From NCBI RefSeq assembly GCF_004379255.2, contig NC_056052.1, positions 12,804,589 to 12,868,588 on the forward strand: 64,000 nt of DNA, given 5' to 3'. Of this stretch, positions 59,537 to 64,000 are shown one piece after another. The translations under genes and the position numbers were made by a program. Under the pieces are notes generated by a model. That model was not told the DNA's origin. It saw only the letters and a list, made by a program, of their open reading frames with translations, and ran no database searches. The DNA is from Salvia splendens (lineage: Eukaryota; Streptophyta; Magnoliopsida; Lamiales; Lamiaceae). Within the stretch, counting starts at the first letter, position 1, and the number at the start of each line of letters is the position of its first letter.

Positions 59537-60745
59537 AACTCGATAACATGATGTTTTCTTCCCCAAAAGGCATTGGGGACATCATTATAGACCCTTTTGA
59601 CAAAATTATTTTCTATTTCCTTGATTTTAGAAATATATCTAGGGTTTTGAGTTGTTCTTCAATTCTTTGGAAAGGTAATTCTTCTTTCAAGAATCTTATT
59701 TGGCTTTGTTTTTGGGCAATACTATTAATTTGACTAAAAATTGAGTTTCTTTGAAGATTAAGGATTTCTTGCTTCTTAACCGGGGATATGAATTCAAATA
59801 TAATTTCTCTTCCCTGGATCCTAGTGGTGATACCTTTGTCGTTAACATGAAAGGGATAGATTTGAGTTAGAAAGGGTGTTCCTAGGATCATATTATAAGT
59901 AATATCCTCAACAATTGTAAAAATATTCATGAAACAGTATCCATTATTACAAATATGTGCTTTGGAGAGTTTGTACTTAATTTTTAAGGGGTTATTATTG
60001 GTCGTATAAAGTTTCTCTTTTGTTTTATCACAATATTTAGTAGGGACAATCCCTTCTCTAATAATATTATGGTCAGCTCCTAAGTCGACCAATGCCATTA
60101 TATTAGTTTTGAAATTATTAATAACAAGAGTAATATTGACATGCCATTTTTGATAATTAATTTCTTGGATTACTTTAATAGAATTGGTTTCTTGATGCTT
60201 ATCAGGGTTGTTCCAATTATTAATTTCTTTATTGTTTTCAATAATAGACAGTCTTGTCTCGATATCAAAGTCTTTTTCTTTTAATTCAAAGAATTCTTTA
60301 TTAATTTTTTTTTTAAGATTATTAATTTCACTTGGGAGATCTCTTGTTGTTATTTGCTTGGATATGCTTTGGTAAGGATATTTTTCCCATAACTTATTTA
60401 GACTAAATTGTTCATTAATATTAATTTTCTTAGAAGTGGATGGTTCTTCAAGAATTAAGTCTTTGAGTTTAATAAGATATTCATCTCTAGTTTCCGCATC
60501 AGGGATTTCTTGGATAAGATCAAAAATAACTTATTTCTTTTCTTTAGAGATTACTTGAATGCAGTTTTTACAGATATCCATTTCATGTTCTATGCTACTA
60601 TGATAGTCGCTATCTTCGGAGGTATTTTGAATTTCTTCGACTTCAGACTCACTTTCTGAGCTAGAAAGGGCCTTTTCTTTCAAAAGATTATTAATTTGTT
60701 TATAGATTGTCCTAATATTCCTTTTCTTTTTCTTCCAGCTGAAAC
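59537..60745 (-). pseudogene. Pararetrovirus copy 2: ORF1 fragment (post-zinc-finger region, protease, start of RT)
   Basis: On the minus strand from 60745 to 59537 it corresponds to about 31690-32810 of copy 1. The frame is closed by a TAA at 60533-60531 and is lost near 59613 in the pre-RT region. The protease active site reads DLGA near 60086, where copy 1 has DSGA, so the Ser after the catalytic Asp is replaced. Copy 2 appears to carry an extra ~60 bases near 60200-60300 that copy 1 lacks. The two copies are therefore independent or long-diverged relics. No complete product is possible. Confidence 0.87.
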
Positions 60746-60995
60746 CTCGAGAATTTGTATGACATGTCAAATATAGGAGTAATACAAAGTGACGTATTTT
60801 ATTTTAGAAAATGGTGTGTGGCTAAAGAATAAACGGCCTGACGTGATCGCCAACATAGCAAATATAATACTCCTATAATATTTATTTAATTATTTAATCA
60901 AAGTCATGATAGTACATATAGTACTATTTAATTAGGTAAAAAAAATTGTATTCCAAACAACCGGATTATAAAAATAGTAAAAAGTGACAAATTTA
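60746..60995. other. AT-rich sequence of unknown origin
   Basis: I see no ORF, repeat or RNA signal here. It separates pararetrovirus copy 2 from the left inverted-repeat arm and may include the outer part of that arm, whose partner would lie past the right edge of the window. Confidence 0.4.
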
Positions 60996-61620
60996 AGGGT
61001 CTGTAGGAGTAAAAATTTATCAGATGTCACAATTAAATGAGTTGTTGGAAATCTGTTACAATTATAGTTTCTTCAATTATTTGAGGTTTCGAGAGGGGTT
61101 GAGAGATTAGGTGGCATAGGTGGTAATGGTTAAGTTTTTTATCTTGATTTCTTTGTGTGTGGGAGTTGATGAGGAAGTTTGTTTATTTAAAGTTCAAAAC
61201 TTTACTGCTTTTACCTAGGTATTGTGGTCGAATAGGTTTCTAAAAAATGTTGTCCATCAAAATTTTATTGGAAGATGCAACATATATATTTCAATGAAAT
61301 TATATTTATCTTGGATTAAAACTGCATTGTTTATCAATGAAACTAATTTATTTTTTAAAGAATGATGTACTTATAGTATCAATGAAATTATAACACAGAA
61401 ATTAATGCACAATTAGTAAGCATGGGAGGATTAGTGTTTAATGATTTGTAATGATGCGTCATAGTGGTATAAGTTGTAAATAAATTGATATATATGGGTA
61501 TTGAGTTAGGAACAACTTTCCATAAAAGGAAACTATCCATATTTTTAAGGGATGGACTAAATTGGGAAGTGCACATATGAGTGACTAATAACATCACGCA
61601 TTGGTTACCTTAATTTTAGG
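60996..61620 (+). repeat. Long inverted repeat, left arm
   Basis: The reverse complement matches 63373-64000 with only scattered differences; base 60996 pairs with the last base of the window and 61620 with 63373. The arm may be longer, as the window ends inside the right arm. An internal stretch (CAGAAATTAATGC...GTAAATAAATTGATATA) resembles the MITE-like sequence at 61715-61850. Confidence 0.9.
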
Positions 61621-61930
61621 CTTTGTTAACCAAAACTGTCATTTATTTCCATATTATCAGTACCTAATAAAGTGTTACTCCCCCATCCCATACAAATATG
61701 AGCAAATTGATGTGGCACAGAAATTAATGCAAAATTGGTAAAATAATAGAGGGGAGGAAAATGTTAATTAAAGTACTGTTAGTGGATATTGAGATCCATA
61801 TTATTAGTAGTGTTTAATAGTGGTACAAAGTGTAAATAAGTTGATGTATGAAGGTAATAATTGGGATAACTTTCCAAAAATGGAATGCATATATTTTTGT
61901 GGGCCAAAAGAAAATGGAAAATGGAAAATG
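61621..61930 (+). repeat. MITE-like sequence
   Basis: TACTCCCCCATCCCATAC at about 61676 and AATTAATGCAAAATTGGTAAA resemble the terminal and subterminal sequence of Stowaway-type (Tc1/mariner) MITEs common in asterids. A matching opposite terminus is not seen, so it is a fragment. Confidence 0.4.
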
Positions 61931-63074
61931 GAAAATTTCAACCTATTTGGACGAAAGATGAAAGTTTAGTGAATTTTTGAAATCGACTGCGTAGTTCTGC
62001 CAGAAATTGTTTTCTCGACCAGTGTGTTTCGTCTTTATTTGACCGACCTAAAAAGGTTATTTTAATGTGAAATTTTATCTGGATGGTATTTTATGTGTTT
62101 ACTGCATTGTGGTAAAAGTTTAGCCCCAACGGAGGTCGGATGAATCTTTAACGAATTTTACAAAACGCTTGCGGTGTGCTGCCAGATTCCTACCACGATC
62201 AAATGATCTTGATGATTAAGTTTTGAATATTATACATGATGCATGATTTTGAGTCGGTATTTGGGACTGATTGTGATACTCATAATTCAAAGGTGATAAC
62301 TCGCGCTCTCAGCGTGACAGCAAGGGAAAGGAGATACTTGAAATCTAAGCAGTCGAGGTGGACTTTCTTTTAAATAAGGACGATGTCCTAAATGTTTTAT
62401 CGATGGGATATGAAACTATGTTTATCATGCCTTGTTTGAATTTTAACGTGCCTATCTGATGTGGCTTTTGCCACTATTATTTAAATCGAATTCGGATCCT
62501 CGTAGGGCCGCAAACCCTACTTGGATTAGTGTACACCTATGGTAGACCGTGTGCTATTGTACTGGCTGGTCGGTCTAGTGACCTAGTTTGCGGCCGCATT
62601 CCTTGTCATGTATTGGCAGATATGGCTAACGTATAAGGGAAAATGACTGATCAGTCGACTTTTACAATGTGAAATGATTTTGAGTGTCTCGGGCCTTTCT
62701 AAAGCTAAACCCCGATGGTTACTTACGTATGACATGATAAACAAAATTTTTTTATGAAAATATTTTCGGCATAAGTCCACTGAGTATTTCTATAGTACTC
62801 AGCCCTGCATGTGTTTTCCATATGTGCAGGTTGAGCGGCGACGAGCGGTTGGTGGTGTTGAGCAAATTAAACAAATTGATAGTATTGTCTTGAAACTCCG
62901 AGTGTCGTCGTGTCTTCACACACGACTTCACTCTCCTCTTGGATGCTTCCGCTGAAACCTGTTTTACTTATTTTTGGTTGATCTTGATACTATTTTGATT
63001 TCCTTTTCGAATCTAAAGACATGATATGTTTTTTAGCACGTTGAACCCTTGTTATTTTGAATATCAATGATGAT
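61931..63074 (+). repeat. Gypsy LTR fragment, element A subfamily
   Basis: Closely matches 24536-25807 of the element A LTR, with an internal deletion of the stretch around 24850-24965. Both LTR ends are missing. The hairpin CTGAGTA/TACTCAG is intact at 62780-62802. The fragment is cut off at ...CAATGATGAT, where 5S rDNA begins. Confidence 0.85.
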
Positions 63075-63118
63075 ACTAGGATGGGTGACCCCCTGGGAAG
63101 TCCTTGAGTTGCACCCCT
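63075..63118 (+). rRNA. 5S rRNA gene, 3' fragment (about 44 of 120 nt)
   Basis: ACTAGGATGGGTGACC followed by CCTGGGAAGTCCT and GTTGCACCCCT is the 3' third of plant 5S rRNA with a few changes. The T5 run at 63118-63122 is the expected Pol III terminator. The 5' two thirds, including most of the internal promoter, are absent, so it is non-functional. Confidence 0.85.
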
Positions 63119-63372
63119 TTTTGCGAGTACGTCAATTTTTTTCATCATTTCAGTTGCTCTTACTGAGGTACGAAAATCGATGACCTGCTAGTGGTTGAAG
63201 AGTGCGAAGAAGGAAGGCACGAAGTTCTTCGCGCACTGATAATGAGCGGGTCCCACAGCCTTAAACGTGCCGAAAAGTAGCCTTTAAGATCGAAAAGTGC
63301 CCAAAACGGCTCGAAACGACCATTTTTCTGCCCCCGACATTAGTGGCGGGCAAACGGCTGGGGACGAGGAAT
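63119..63372 (+). other. Probable 5S rDNA spacer remnant
   Basis: It follows the 5S terminator directly and is of higher GC than its surroundings, with phrases such as GTGCCGAAAAGTAGCC and CGAAAAGTGCCCAAAACGG. Assignment to the 5S non-transcribed spacer rests on position only. No gene is seen. Confidence 0.4.
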
Positions 63373-64000
63373 CCTAAAATTAAGGTAATTAATGCGTGAG
63401 GTTATTAGTCACTCATATGTGCACTTCTCAATTTAGTCCATCCCTTAAAAATATGGATAGTTTCCTTTTATGGAAAGTTGTTTCTAACTCAATACTCATA
63501 TATATCAATTTATTTACAACTTATACCACTATGACGCATCATTACAAATCATTAAACACTAATCCTCCCATGCTTACCAATTTTGCATTAATTTCTGTGT
63601 TATAATTTCATTGATACTATAAGTACTTCATTCTTTAAAAAATAAATTAGTTTCATTGATAAACAATGCAGTTTTAATCCAAGATAAATATAATTTCACT
63701 GAAATACTATATATGTTGCATCTTCCAATAAAATTTTGATGGACAACTTTTTTTAGAAACCTATTCGACCACAATACCTAGGTAAAAGCAGTAAAGTTTT
63801 GAACTTTAAATAAACAAACTTCCTCGTCAACTCCCACACACAAAGAAATCAAGATAAAAAACTTAACCATTACCACCTACGCCACTCAGCCTCTCAACCC
63901 CTCTCGAAACCTCAAATAGTTGAAGAAACTATAGTTGTAATAGATTTCCAACAACTCATTTAATTGTGACACCTGATAAATTTTTACTCCTACGGACCCT
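63373..64000 (-). repeat. Long inverted repeat, right arm (runs off the window)
   Basis: Reverse complement of 60996-61620. With the left arm it encloses 1752 bases. The arm is open at the window edge. Confidence 0.9.

Noticed and set aside
63075..63118. A functional 5S rRNA gene
   Set aside because: Only the 3' third is present and the upstream DNA is LTR sequence, so most of the internal promoter is missing.

Overview
This is a gene-poor, transposon-packed stretch of a plant nuclear genome, almost certainly a eudicot and probably pericentromeric heterochromatin. The evidence is a Ty1/copia element, several Ty3/gypsy chromovirus families with 2-3 kb LTRs, Athila-like remnants, two pieces of an endogenous caulimovirid, a TG-rich tandem repeat and a scrap of 5S rDNA. 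I found no convincing host protein-coding gene. A MITE-like consensus near 61.7 kb resembles ones I associate with Lamiales, but that is a weak hint.

Layout. 1-3399: the 3' part of a copia (Tork/TNT1-like) element with integrase, RT, RNase H and its 3' LTR; a single in-frame stop breaks the polyprotein. 3400-8918: a gypsy LTR of family D on the minus strand (3457-5542), Athila-like relics in both orientations with a 73-bp tandem repeat, and a solo LTR with target-site duplication ACCAT (7574-8460). 8919-22189: an Athila-like gag pseudogene on the minus strand, split by a complete 12.07-kb gypsy element (element B, 9893-21965, TSD GACCT). Element B has two 3005-bp LTRs that look almost identical, but its internal region is largely non-coding. 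22190-23981: the Athila 5' LTR.

24005-29254: element A, a truncated Tekay/Del-like gypsy element with decayed gag and protease. 29258-35347: endogenous pararetrovirus copy 1, florendovirus-like, with ORF1 (MP-CP-PR-RT-RH) and ORF2. About 36400-37373, 49577-51460 and 59109-59536: pieces of a TG-rich repeat with a period near 1.64 kb. 37374-49571: element C, a full-length and apparently intact Tekay-type chromovirus (TSD GTAAA) with an additional 216-codon ORF upstream of gag-pol. 51461-59108: family D again, as four tandem 1265-bp units of LTR end, primer-binding site and leader, followed by a complete LTR. 59537-60745: pararetrovirus copy 2, minus strand. 60996-64000: a pair of ~625-bp inverted arms enclosing MITE-like sequence, a gypsy LTR fragment and the 3' third of a 5S rRNA gene.

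How the parts relate. Nesting gives a relative order: Athila, then element B inside its gag; element A, joined to the pararetrovirus inside the protease region; TG repeat, then element C inside it. Element C is the only unit that looks able to encode its own replication. B and D carry the same initiator-Met-tRNA-type primer-binding site and share LTR blocks with C, so a C-like relative could have mobilised them in trans. The points most worth following are the extra ORF of element C with splice-like signals around it, the young but coding-dead element B, the 1265-bp LTR/leader array, and a hairpin shared by the LTRs of different families.
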